Counted from the stretch's first letter, positions 9,188 through 16,780 are shown. The stretch is DNA of 64,000 nt from Flavipsychrobacter sp. (GCA_041392855.1 JAWKLD010000001.1:2404001-2468000), one strand, 5' to 3'. Notes: generated by a model not told the origin, from the letters alone. Made by a program: numbers and translations.

Positions 9188-9946
9188 ATGAAGCATTTAC
9201 CTAATCTGCTTACACTTGGCAACCTGTTTTCAGGCTGTATAGCTATTGCATTTATCCTTAATGCACAACCGTTCCTTGCGGGGTATCATGGCGCTGAATA
9301 CTGGGTAACTGGTGTAGAACAAGCCTACTGGGGCAGTGTATTTATACTTATAGCTGCTGTTTTTGACCTACTGGATGGCTTTGTAGCCAGAGCACTAAAG
9401 GTCTTTTCTCCTATTGGTAAGGACCTCGACTCTTTAGCCGATGTGGTATCTTTTGGCGTTGCTCCTGCAATGATATTATATAAAATGCTATGGGCATCTA
9501 TAATGGCAGAGCCAGATGCAATGGATGTGAGCATGATAGCTACTACCCCTGCATTTCTTATTGCTTGTTTTGGTGCCATAAGGTTGGCTAGATACAATGT
9601 AACTACTCCTTCTAGTGGCAGCTTCACTGGAATGCCCATACCTGCAGTTGGTTTATTTATTGCATCCTTTCCACTAATAAACTGGCTAAACCCTGAAATA
9701 GGTCTATACTTACAAAATAAATATCTGCTATATGCTATAATAGGCTTGTTATCATGGCTTATGGTAAGTAAAATACGCTTTATGAAATTGATGCCAACTA
9801 GCTTTAAACCAGCTAATATGTGGCCTCAATTAATCCTAATCATTGCTGCTGTTGCTGGCTGGTTTACACTCAAAGCAGTGGCTGCGCCTATAGTATTTGC
9901 CCTATACATCATACTATCTTTAATACACAAACCTGCTGAACAATAA
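9188..9946 (+). CDS. pssA: CDP-diacylglycerol-serine O-phosphatidyltransferase
   Basis: A 252-residue integral inner-membrane enzyme that makes phosphatidylserine from CDP-diacylglycerol and serine, the step leading to phosphatidylethanolamine. The CDP-alcohol phosphotransferase motif is complete: Asp60, Asp63-Gly64, Ala67-Arg68, Gly77, Asp81 and Asp85, with the canonical spacing. Several hydrophobic helices surround it. The start MKHLPNLLTLGNLFSGC is typical of PssA in Bacteroidota. An upstream ATG at 9181 is in another frame and soon meets a stop. purS begins 6 bases downstream and rsmI follows closely, so the three probably form an operon of convenience. Confidence 0.93.
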   Translation: MKHLPNLLTLGNLFSGCIAIAFILNAQPFLAGYHGAEYWVTGVEQAYWGSVFILIAAVFDLLDGFVARALKVFSPIGKDLDSLADVVSFGVAPAMILYKMLWASIMAEPDAMDVSMIATTPAFLIACFGAIRLARYNVTTPSSGSFTGMPIPAVGLFIASFPLINWLNPEIGLYLQNKYLLYAIIGLLSWLMVSKIRFMKLMPTSFKPANMWPQLILIIAAVAGWFTLKAVAAPIVFALYIILSLIHKPAEQ

Positions 9947-9952
9947 TAAATA

Positions 9953-10204
9953 ATGAAATATACAGCACACATTAACGTAATGCCGTTAAAAGAATTATTA
10001 GACCCACAAGGTAAAGCTGTGAACAACAGTTTGCACAACCTTGGTCTTGCTGCCGTAGCTAATGTACGCATAGGCAAACACATCACACTAAGCATAGATG
10101 CAGATAGTAAAGATGCTGCAGCTGCTATTGCCGACGATGCATGTAAGAAGCTATTAGCTAACCCAGTGATGGAGCAATTTGACATCACTATAGTAGAAGG
10201 ATAA
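9953..10204 (+). CDS. purS: Phosphoribosylformylglycinamidine synthase subunit PurS
   Basis: An 83-residue cytoplasmic protein matching PurS, the small subunit that bridges PurL and PurQ in the FGAM synthase complex of purine biosynthesis. The sequence has the expected pattern: an N-terminal strand with KYTAHINVMPLKELLDPQGK, then NNSLHNLGLAAVANVRIGKH and a C-terminal segment CKKLLANPVMEQFDI. Length is normal for the family. purL and purQ are not in the window. It lies 6 bases after pssA and 7 bases before rsmI, so it is probably co-transcribed with both. Confidence 0.9.
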   Translation: MKYTAHINVMPLKELLDPQGKAVNNSLHNLGLAAVANVRIGKHITLSIDADSKDAAAAIADDACKKLLANPVMEQFDITIVEG

Positions 10205-10211
10205 TACGCTT

Positions 10212-10877
10212 ATGAAGTTGTATCTGGTACCATCGCCTATTGGCAACCTTGGAGATATAACTTACAGGGCTATTGAAGTATTGAATAATGCTGATGGTAT
10301 CCTCTGTGAGGATACTCGTACAAGCTCTGTGCTACTTAAGCATTATGATATACAAAAGCCACTTACCCCTTATCATCAACACAACGAGCATAAAGTTGTA
10401 CAACATCTTGTGGAACAGATGCAACAGGGTAAGACCTATGCACTTATTACAGATGCCGGTACTCCTGGGATTTCTGACCCTGGGTTTTTACTAGTACGCG
10501 AGTGCATTAAGAATGAGATACCTGTTGAATGCTTACCAGGAGCTTCGGCATTTATACCCGCTCTGGTACAGTCGGGTATTCCTAGCAATCGGTTTTGTTT
10601 TGAAGGCTTCCCCCCTCAAAAAAAGGGAAGACAAACCTTCTTTTCTAAGTTAGTTGACGAAGAACGTACGATTATTCTTTACGAGTCTCCTCACCGTCTG
10701 GTAAAAACACTTAGAGAGATGGGCGAACATCTTGGTACTGATAGGCAAGCTGCCGTGTGTAGAGAACTGACCAAAATGTTTGAAGAAACAAGAAAAGGGA
10801 CATTAGCCGAACTACAACAGCACTATGAGGCCAAACCTCCCAAAGGGGAAATTGTTATCGTAGTAGCTGGCAAATAA
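10212..10877 (+). CDS. rsmI: 16S rRNA (cytidine(1402)-2'-O)-methyltransferase
   Basis: A 221-residue SAM-dependent methyltransferase of the tetrapyrrole methylase fold that methylates the 2'-O of C1402 in 16S rRNA, near the decoding site. Diagnostic motifs are LYLVPSPIGNLGDITYRAIE at the N-terminus, CEDTRTSSVLLKHY, ITDAGTPGISDPGFLLVREC, and LPGASAFIPALVQSG. The C-terminal GEIVIVVAGK ends the core domain; the extra C-terminal domain of longer RsmI proteins is absent, as is common in this phylum. It is the last gene of the pssA-purS-rsmI group and is followed directly by a strong terminator. Confidence 0.93.
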   Translation: MKLYLVPSPIGNLGDITYRAIEVLNNADGILCEDTRTSSVLLKHYDIQKPLTPYHQHNEHKVVQHLVEQMQQGKTYALITDAGTPGISDPGFLLVRECIKNEIPVECLPGASAFIPALVQSGIPSNRFCFEGFPPQKKGRQTFFSKLVDEERTIILYESPHRLVKTLREMGEHLGTDRQAAVCRELTKMFEETRKGTLAELQQHYEAKPPKGEIVIVVAGK

Positions 10878-10880
10878 TAA

Positions 10881-10915
10881 AAAGAGTCGACCCATATGGA
10901 TCGACTCTTTTTATT
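10881..10915. terminator. Bidirectional terminator between rsmI and the small lipoprotein gene
   Basis: A perfect 10-bp stem (AAAGAGTCGA at 10881-10890 with TCGACTCTTT at 10901-10910) with a 10-base loop is followed by a T-rich run on the plus strand and preceded by an A-rich run that serves the minus strand. It separates convergent rsmI and the lipoprotein gene. Confidence 0.88.
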
Positions 10916-10939
10916 TTGGTTAAATTTTTTCCTTTCAGC

Positions 10940-11158
10940 TTAGTGAGCAGCTTCAACAGCTTCTGTAGCTTCTGTAGCCATAGAATCAACAGTCTCAGCA
11001 GTTTCAGTAGCAGCTTCTTCAACAGCTTCTGTAGCCTCTGTAGCAGTTTCTTCAACTTGCTCCATTGTATCTTCAGCTTTTTCTTCTGTAGCTTCACCAC
11101 AAGAAGCAACCATCATACCTAAAGCAACTGCAAATGCACCGATTTTAACGAATTTCAT
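10940..11158 (-). CDS. Small acidic Ala/Thr/Glu-repeat lipoprotein
   Basis: A 72-residue protein with a lipoprotein signal: MKFVKIGAFAVALGMMVASC, where Cys20 is the predicted lipidated residue (lipobox VASC). The mature part is almost entirely Ala, Thr, Glu, Val and Met, with repeated ATEAVE/ATETAE units, strongly acidic and probably helical or disordered. It has no recognisable domain. Similar small low-complexity lipoproteins occur in Bacteroidota, but their function is unknown to me. It is transcribed divergently from the sigma factor gene, and both genes carry the same promoter-like motif, so it is a plausible target of that sigma factor. That link is inferred. Confidence 0.75.
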   Translation of the reverse strand: MKFVKIGAFAVALGMMVASCGEATEEKAEDTMEQVEETATEATEAVEEAATETAETVDSMATEATEAVEAAH

Positions 11159-11194
11159 AATTTCTAGTTTTAGTTTAGTACTTGTTTATTTTCC

Positions 11195-11225
11195 TATTAA
11201 TACCAGATCAAGAAAAAGGTAACCC
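11195..11225 (-). promoter_or_regulatory. ECF-like promoter motif upstream of the small lipoprotein gene
   Basis: The minus strand reads GGGTTAC (11219-11225), 17 bases, then ATTAATA (11195-11201). The same two blocks with the same 17-base spacing occur in front of the divergent sigma factor gene. A second GGGTTAC lies 8 bases further upstream (11227-11233). The pattern looks like -35 and -10 elements of an alternative sigma factor. Confidence 0.6.
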
Positions 11226-11355
11226 AGTAACCCCAAAAAAATTAAAATTATTTTTCCCACCCTAATTAAACACTTGACTAAGTACACCTTATAGCTATAC
11301 TTACTAACTTTACAACAACCTGGTCAATTGGTAATTATTTTTATATATAAGAATT

Positions 11356-11386
11356 GGGTTACTTTTTCTTAAAATCGGGATTAATA
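11356..11386 (+). promoter_or_regulatory. ECF-like promoter motif directly upstream of the sigma factor gene
   Basis: GGGTTAC (11356-11362), a 17-base spacer that starts with a T-rich run, and ATTAATA (11380-11386), matching the motif in front of the divergent lipoprotein gene. It ends one base before the GTG start at 11388, so the transcript would be leaderless or nearly so. Autoregulation by the encoded sigma factor is the natural reading. Confidence 0.6.
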
Positions 11387-11387
11387 A

Positions 11388-11939
11388 GTGCAACAATCAT
11401 TACATACAGAGCTTGAACTGCTTAATGGACTTGCTGCCAGTGAGCGTTCTGCAGTTGAGGAAGTATATAATGCACACTATCCTATTGTTACAAAATGGAT
11501 CATTACCCATGGCGGGCAAGAAGTAGATGCTGCAGATGTATACCAAGAAGCAATGACTGTACTGTATGAAAAAGCACAGGATGAAGACTTTAGGTTAAGC
11601 TGTAAAATAGGCACCTACCTGTTTGCTGTAGCCAAAAACCTATGGTTGAAGAAAACCAGAGAAGTGCAGCTGGTAGAAATACCGGAATATGATAGCACTT
11701 ACGAAGATGATATAAAGGCACATGTAGAAAGGGAGTTACATTATGAACAACTAGAAACGGCATTGGAAGAACTGGGTGAACCGTGCAGCTCGTTACTAAA
11801 AGCTTATTACCATAAAGGGAAAAGCATGCAGGAAATAGCAATAGACTTCGACTATACGAACCCCGATAATGCCAAAACACAAAAATATAAATGCCTTACT
11901 CGCTTAAAGAAAATATTCTTTAGCACACAAGTAAAATAG
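11388..11939 (+). CDS. ECF-like RNA polymerase sigma-70 family factor
   Basis: A 183-residue two-domain sigma factor. Region 2 lies at about residues 22-90 (VEEVYNAHYPIVTKWI, then DAADVYQEAMTVLYEKAQ, then IGTYLFAVAKNLWLKKTRE, the usual core-binding and -10 recognition helices). Region 4 lies at about 120-178 (LEELGEPCSSLLKAYYHKGK, SMQEIAIDFDYTN, KTQKYKCLTRLKKIF), the -35 recognition helix-turn-helix. Size and layout fit extracytoplasmic-function sigma factors. The GTG at 11388 is used because no ATG occurs in frame before the conserved region. The stop is 2 bases before the anti-sigma-like protease gene, so the two are translated together. The stimulus is unknown. Confidence 0.88.
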   Translation: MQQSLHTELELLNGLAASERSAVEEVYNAHYPIVTKWIITHGGQEVDAADVYQEAMTVLYEKAQDEDFRLSCKIGTYLFAVAKNLWLKKTREVQLVEIPEYDSTYEDDIKAHVERELHYEQLETALEELGEPCSSLLKAYYHKGKSMQEIAIDFDYTNPDNAKTQKYKCLTRLKKIFFSTQVK

Positions 11940-11941
11940 AA

Positions 11942-13012
11942 ATGCCAGGAGAAAAGAACATATGGGAGATTGCTGAAGGCTATGTAGCTGGCAGTTTGAA
12001 TGAAACAGAGCTTACTATTTTAAAGAATAAGCTTTCAGATGATATTACCTTTAGTAATACCTTCTATGAGTGTGTTAACACCATACGCTCACTAGAGGCA
12101 AATGGTAAACAGCATCGTTTTAAGTCGTTATTAAAAGACGTACATCAAAAACGTACAGTTGTCGCTAAACCCGAGCCTAAAACAATTTCTATCAACAAGC
12201 ACTACTGGCGTACTGCTGCAGTAGCTGCCGGTATAGCGTTGGTTACTTCTCTTTCTACCTACCTTATCATTGCTAACAATAACAAACGTATTGCTTCTCA
12301 ATACTCTTTATTAAAAAGGGATCTTGAAAAATATAAGCGCTCACAACATAGGCTAATTAATAACATTACAGGCGAACAACAACAGCCATCTTTAGATGCC
12401 CGTTATTCTGGTACTGGCTTTGCATTAAGTAATGATGGGTATTTAGTTACCAACTACCACGTTACCGCCGATGCAGACTCTGTGTACATTCAGCATAATG
12501 ATGGCAACTATTATAAAGCGGCTATTATCAGCACCGACCAAGAAGCTGATATAGCTATTCTAAAAGTTGTTGATAAAAAATTCAAGTTCAGCAAATGGGG
12601 AGTTCCTTACCTTTTTGCCAAGTCCAAAAAGAAGCTGGGTGAGCAAGTATATAGCCTCGGCTACCCACAAGATGAGGTGGTTTATAATGAAGGTTATATT
12701 AGCTCTGTCAACGGATATATGGGAGATTCTTCTCAATATAGACTGGAACTACCTGCAAATCATGGACAAAGTGGTGCACCTGTTGTGAATACTAGAGGGG
12801 AGGTCATTGCCATTATTACAGGTAAAGAAAGCCAAAGTGAAGGTACCACCTACGCTATCTCTTCAGAAGCTTTGCTACAACATATAAAAGAGCTACCGGA
12901 TAGTACAAAAATAGATATACCTAGTACTAACAGGCTTTCCCGCCTAAACCGTGAGCGTCAAATTGAACGTCTTTCTCAGTATACTTGCGCTATCAAGGTC
13001 TATAAAAAATAA
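11942..13012 (+). CDS. Membrane-bound fusion of anti-sigma-like domain and trypsin-like protease
   Basis: A 356-residue protein. Residues 1-75 (IWEIAEGYVAGSLNETEL, LKNKLSDDITFSNTFYE) resemble the cytoplasmic helical part of Bacteroidota anti-sigma factors, without a zinc motif. A single membrane helix follows at about 90-111, then a short coiled-coil-like stretch (about 118-140), then a trypsin/HtrA-like domain (about 150-315). The triad appears intact: His173 in LVTNYHVTADAD, Asp203 in EADIAILKV, Ser277 in NHGQSGAPVV. No PDZ domain is seen. It begins 2 bases after the sigma factor stop. I infer that it holds the sigma factor at the membrane and that the periplasmic protease senses or transmits a signal. 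The protease domain is firm, the anti-sigma part tentative. Confidence 0.82.
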   Translation: MPGEKNIWEIAEGYVAGSLNETELTILKNKLSDDITFSNTFYECVNTIRSLEANGKQHRFKSLLKDVHQKRTVVAKPEPKTISINKHYWRTAAVAAGIALVTSLSTYLIIANNNKRIASQYSLLKRDLEKYKRSQHRLINNITGEQQQPSLDARYSGTGFALSNDGYLVTNYHVTADADSVYIQHNDGNYYKAAIISTDQEADIAILKVVDKKFKFSKWGVPYLFAKSKKKLGEQVYSLGYPQDEVVYNEGYISSVNGYMGDSSQYRLELPANHGQSGAPVVNTRGEVIAIITGKESQSEGTTYAISSEALLQHIKELPDSTKIDIPSTNRLSRLNRERQIERLSQYTCAIKVYKK

Positions 13013-13052
13013 GCCTTTGCACATTAGTAATGCATACAACTTATTATTTGTA

Positions 13053-13060
13053 TAAATTTG
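13053..13060 (+). promoter_or_regulatory. Candidate -7 box for tatC
   Basis: TAAATTTG matches TAnnTTTG and lies 19 bases before the GTG start of tatC at 13080. It suggests that tatC-rpiB is transcribed separately from the sigma/protease pair. Confidence 0.45.
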
Positions 13061-13079
13061 CTATCCGTAAGCGCAACTA

Positions 13080-13937
13080 GTGAGTATAATAAACAAGTTT
13101 TTAGCGAATAGAAAAGGGATAGATAGCCCTGCAGGTGAGATGGCCTTTGTGGACCATATTGAAGAACTGCGTTGGCATATCATTCGTTCGCTCCTAAGTA
13201 TCATTGTTGGAGCAATAGTGGTTTTTATCTATAGCGATTGGGTATTTGACACTATTATACTAGGCCCTGCTGACCCCGAATTCCTTTCTTACCGTGCTCT
13301 TTGCCGACTAGGAGAGCTACTACATTTGGAAGATGCGTTATGCATGAAGGAGATGAGCCTTCAGTTTCAAAACACACAGTTATCAGGGCAGTTTATGATG
13401 AGCTTCTCTGTATCCTTCATGCTTGGGTTCATTGTAGCTTTTCCTTATGTGTTTTGGGAAATGTGGAAATTTGTAAAACCTGCTCTAAAACCAGGAGAAC
13501 TAAAACATGCTAGAGGCATTGTTTTCTGGTCGTCATTCCTATTCTTTCTTGGTGTGCTTTTTGCCTACTTCGTCATAGCACCTTTTACTATTAACTTCTT
13601 TGCAAATTATCAGCTCAGCTCTAAGTTTCAGAATATCATTACCATGGCTAACTACTATGGTACATTGAGCGACTTAGTACTGGGTATAGGATTGGTATTT
13701 GAATTACCAATATTGGTTTACTTCTTATCAAGAGTAGGCTTACTAACCCCTACTTTAATGCGCACTAAGCGTAACTATGCTATAGTTATCATCTTCGTGT
13801 TGGCTGCTGTAATTACACCTCCCGACTGGTTTACCATATGGTTGGTAGTAATGCCTTTAATATTATTGTACGAGGTAGCTATTAAGATCAGTGCCCGTGT
13901 AGAGAAGGACAGAAAGAAAAAAGATCGTAAAAAATAA
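13080..13937 (+). CDS. tatC: Sec-independent protein translocase subunit TatC
   Basis: A 285-residue inner-membrane protein, the twin-arginine signal receptor of the Tat system that exports folded proteins. The conserved N-terminal motif MAFVDHIEELRWHIIRS, six hydrophobic segments, FPYVFWEMWKFVKPALKPGE, GLVFELPILVYFLSRVGLLT and AVITPPDW are all typical. The first periplasmic loop carries the extra stretch (around residues 62-100, with two Cys) common in Bacteroidota TatC. The GTG at 13080 is preferred over the ATG at 13140 because family members have a similar 20-residue lead before the SFxDH/AFxDH motif. No tatA/B is in the window. rpiB follows after 11 bases. Confidence 0.93.
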   Translation: MSIINKFLANRKGIDSPAGEMAFVDHIEELRWHIIRSLLSIIVGAIVVFIYSDWVFDTIILGPADPEFLSYRALCRLGELLHLEDALCMKEMSLQFQNTQLSGQFMMSFSVSFMLGFIVAFPYVFWEMWKFVKPALKPGELKHARGIVFWSSFLFFLGVLFAYFVIAPFTINFFANYQLSSKFQNIITMANYYGTLSDLVLGIGLVFELPILVYFLSRVGLLTPTLMRTKRNYAIVIIFVLAAVITPPDWFTIWLVVMPLILLYEVAIKISARVEKDRKKKDRKK

Positions 13938-13948
13938 TACTTAACGAT

Positions 13949-14407
13949 ATGCAACAAACAGTTTTCAATCAAGAATTACCATTAGTAATTGGTGGAGACC
14001 ATGCAGGTTTTGACTATAAAGACATGCTAAAAAAAGCACTTAGTGAAGCTGGATGGCAAATAGAAGACAAGGGAACACATAGCACCGATAGTACTGACTA
14101 TCCCGACTATGCACACCCTGTATCTGAAATGGTAGATAATGGGACAGCTGCTGTAGGCATACTAATATGTGGAAGTGGTAACGGAGTATGTATGACTGCT
14201 AATAAGCATCAAAACGTACGTGCTGCCCTTTGTTGGAATGACGAGCTTGCAGAACTGGCAAGACTACACAACAATGCAAATATCCTTTGCATACCTGCAC
14301 GTTTTGTATCTGAAGCAGTTGCACTAGATATGGTTGATAAATTCTTGAGTACCGCTTTTGAAGGAGGGCGACATGAAAGACGAGTAGATAAGATCAGTTT
14401 ATCATAA
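13949..14407 (+). CDS. rpiB: Ribose 5-phosphate isomerase B
   Basis: A 152-residue cytoplasmic enzyme that interconverts ribulose 5-phosphate and ribose 5-phosphate in the non-oxidative pentose phosphate pathway. Motifs are IGGDHAGFDYKDMLKKAL, DYPDYAHPVSEMV and ILICGSGNGVCMTANKHQNV, where the Cys in ICGSGNG is the catalytic-base position of the family. The later NNANILCIPARFVS segment is also conserved. Length is normal. It starts 11 bases after tatC, so the two are likely co-transcribed and end at the hairpin just downstream, which also serves the convergent TonB receptor gene. Confidence 0.93.
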   Translation: MQQTVFNQELPLVIGGDHAGFDYKDMLKKALSEAGWQIEDKGTHSTDSTDYPDYAHPVSEMVDNGTAAVGILICGSGNGVCMTANKHQNVRAALCWNDELAELARLHNNANILCIPARFVSEAVALDMVDKFLSTAFEGGRHERRVDKISLS

Positions 14408-14408
14408 T

Positions 14409-14444
14409 AAAGAAGCCCTCAAATAATTGAGGGCTTCTTTATTT
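14409..14444. terminator. Bidirectional terminator between rpiB and the TonB receptor gene
   Basis: A perfect 12-bp stem (AAAGAAGCCCTC at 14409-14420 with GAGGGCTTCTTT at 14429-14440) with an 8-base loop. T-rich flanks on both strands serve the convergent genes. Confidence 0.9.
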
Positions 14445-16722
14445 AGTATTTATTAAGTGCTACTCTTATAGAAGTAAATACTGTACGCGGCAGCAAGTTT
14501 ATTCCTCCTGAGCCACCACTATGTGCACCACCGCTATTTATACCCGCACCACGAGTTTGTACCAGTTGTACATCCAATAAGTTTTTCACGCCAGCTATTA
14601 TCTGCACCTTGTTCTTCAAAAACTTTTTACTTACCGAAACATCCAGCATGCTAAAAGCATCTTGAGTACCATTATAAGAAATGCTTCCATCTATATTAGG
14701 AGTAGCTGTAGGTTGGCTTCCTGTATACTTATAAAAAGCATTGAACCTCAAACCCGGCTTCTTCCAAGCATATTGCAATGTTGCTGTTGCTTCTTGTGCA
14801 GTAAAGGCATCATAACTATTAGGTTCTGCAAAAACATTGGTCAATGCATACCCTATCTGAAAATGAAACTGCTTCCATTGTCCATCCATCTGCACCGAAC
14901 CTATAGCATTGCTTTGATGGGTCTGGTTACCATAAGTATAATCAAGACTGTTAGAATCTAATGGATTAACAGGCACCAATAAAATTCCATCTTTTACGTC
15001 ATTAAAGAAGCCTGTAACAATGAATTGTAAATAATCAGAACGCTCTTCGTATGCCTGATAAGAAGCCGATACTTGAACATGCTGACTGGATTCAGCACGC
15101 AAATTAGGACTACCTACAATATTATGGTTAGCATCCACAAAGCTCAAGTACTTCTCTTTTAAGCTAGGCGCTCTGAAACCTTGTGCATATGAGGCTCTAA
15201 TTTGTAAGTTTTTCTTAGGCGTGTATAACAAGTTGGCGCTAGGTATTACAGGTGGCGAATAAGTTGTATTTGCTGCACCACGTAGGCCAACCTGACCTGT
15301 AAGTTTATCTTTTATTAATGGGTAAGATACATTAGCATAAACAGCATAATCATGTAGTTCTTTATTATGCCCATCAATTTTTAAGCTTTTTGCAAACTGT
15401 AGATTAACATCATAGCCAACTGTATACTGTAATTTTTGAAGTTGGTTGGTATAATTGCCTCTTAGAAACACATCACTGAAGGTAGATGTATCTTGATCTC
15501 CTTTAGCAGCAGTAGGCACTTCTGAAAGTGCTACCATATCTTTTGATACAGTAGCTCTGGTGCGATTATATACTATATATCCATTTTGGCTTTGCCACTG
15601 TCCTTTCTTGCCTATTTTGCCTTGCATCGATAGTCTGTTCATAGAACGTGTAGTTCTATAATATCTATCTGTTGCATATGCTCCCGCTGTAGTCCATATA
15701 GTCACATCGCCTCTATCAGTAACTTTTTCCCTTAAATAATCAGAGGCCAGATCTACCCTAAAGCCAGATTTTGCCTCGTATCTATACGCAAGGTTAGCTA
15801 TGTATTGCTCCTTAGGATTAAATAATAAATTTCGTTGTGTGCGTAGCTCTTGTGTACCAAACCTTTGTACTTGGTCTATATATTTCCAACCTTTAAAATA
15901 GTTTCTCCCACCACCAAGTGTTATTTGATGTCTGTCTGCTAGTTTAAAAGAAGCAGTAGCATCAAAGTTGTACTTATACGTTTCTAAATAAGTACCTGCG
16001 TTTATAGATAGTGGTTTCTTTTCTTTCTTAGTTATGATATTGATAACCCCTCCTAATGCATCTGTTCCATATACAACACTCATAGGGCCTTGTACTATCT
16101 CTACTCTTTCTACATTGTTTAGGTTTATCTGGCTAAGGTCAATATTACCATTCTCTCTACCGTTTAGCGGTATACCATCAATCAGTATTTTTACTTTATC
16201 CCCCTTTAGCCCTTGCATGTTCATAGTAGCACCCAGTACTTGGTCATTACCAATACTCATATTAAGTTGGTTCTCCAGTATTTCATCTAGAGTAACCGCA
16301 CCTTGTGCTTTTATCTGCTCTTTGCCAATGACCCTATAGTTCGACAATGCATCTTTTAACCTCATAGGCTGAGCCATACCTGTTACAACTACTTCATTCA
16401 TAGAAGAGAATTTTTTGGTCATGCGTATGTTCAACACATTACCCGCAGGAGCTGTAAGTACTTCTTTGCTCAGCGACTCGTAGCCTAGTGCTGTTAACTC
16501 AAAAACACAGGGGTAGATATCTGGACTCACGTTAGCAACGCCATTCTCATCGGTCTGCGCATTGATGATCGTTCCATTATTATTAATAGAGGAAATATTT
16601 ATGTACGCAAATGGAACCGTTTTACCGGTACTATTGTCTAATACGGTAACCCTTAACGTTTGTGCATAGCCTGAGGTTGCAATCGCTAAAAACAATATGA
16701 TATGTGCTATTCTCTTCAACAT
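14443..16722 (-). CDS. TonB-dependent outer membrane receptor, probably for haem (HmuR-like)
   Basis: A 759-residue outer membrane receptor. A signal peptide (about 1-20, ending TSGYAQ) leads into a carboxypeptidase-regulatory-like beta domain (about 22-105), a plug domain (about 120-230, with ILIDGIPLNGRENGNIDLSQ, VERVEIVQGPMSVVYGTDAL and GGVINIITK) and a long beta-barrel. In the barrel, FRAPSLKEKY is followed by a His in DANHNIVG and then SPNLRAES, resembling the FRAP-His-NPNL arrangement of haem receptors such as HmuR. It lies directly downstream of an HmuY-like gene on the same strand, which supports haem uptake. A cobalamin or siderophore receptor remains possible. The energising TonB-ExbBD genes are not in the window. 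Confidence 0.85.
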   Translation of the reverse strand: MLKRIAHIILFLAIATSGYAQTLRVTVLDNSTGKTVPFAYINISSINNNGTIINAQTDENGVANVSPDIYPCVFELTALGYESLSKEVLTAPAGNVLNIRMTKKFSSMNEVVVTGMAQPMRLKDALSNYRVIGKEQIKAQGAVTLDEILENQLNMSIGNDQVLGATMNMQGLKGDKVKILIDGIPLNGRENGNIDLSQINLNNVERVEIVQGPMSVVYGTDALGGVINIITKKEKKPLSINAGTYLETYKYNFDATASFKLADRHQITLGGGRNYFKGWKYIDQVQRFGTQELRTQRNLLFNPKEQYIANLAYRYEAKSGFRVDLASDYLREKVTDRGDVTIWTTAGAYATDRYYRTTRSMNRLSMQGKIGKKGQWQSQNGYIVYNRTRATVSKDMVALSEVPTAAKGDQDTSTFSDVFLRGNYTNQLQKLQYTVGYDVNLQFAKSLKIDGHNKELHDYAVYANVSYPLIKDKLTGQVGLRGAANTTYSPPVIPSANLLYTPKKNLQIRASYAQGFRAPSLKEKYLSFVDANHNIVGSPNLRAESSQHVQVSASYQAYEERSDYLQFIVTGFFNDVKDGILLVPVNPLDSNSLDYTYGNQTHQSNAIGSVQMDGQWKQFHFQIGYALTNVFAEPNSYDAFTAQEATATLQYAWKKPGLRFNAFYKYTGSQPTATPNIDGSISYNGTQDAFSMLDVSVSKKFLKNKVQIIAGVKNLLDVQLVQTRGAGINSGGAHSGGSGGINLLPRTVFTSIRVALNKY

Positions 16723-16742
16723 CTATTCTTCTGTAAAAATTA

Positions 16743-16780
16743 AGGATTCAACCCTTTAATTAATTAAAGTGTTGAACCCT
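16743..16780 (-). repeat. Large stem-loop between the HmuY-like and TonB receptor genes
   Basis: An almost perfect inverted repeat about 38 bases long: AGGATTCAAC at 16743-16752 pairs with GTTGAACCCT at 16771-16780 with one mismatch, and the centre (16754-16769) is a perfect 16-base palindrome. It lies between two minus-strand genes. It could be an attenuator or RNA-processing hairpin that sets the ratio of the two products, or a regulator site. Confidence 0.6.

Noticed and set aside
10855..11122. Open frames on both strands overlapping the small lipoprotein gene (Leu/Lys-rich and Ser/Phe-rich products).
   Set aside because: They are shadows of the repetitive codons of the lipoprotein gene; only the 10940-11158 frame has a proper signal peptide and lipobox.
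11942..13012. Reading the protease as an ordinary DegP/DegQ-type periplasmic protease.
   Set aside because: It lacks PDZ domains and a cleavable signal peptide, has a cytoplasmic N-terminal region before a single membrane helix, and is coupled to a sigma factor gene.
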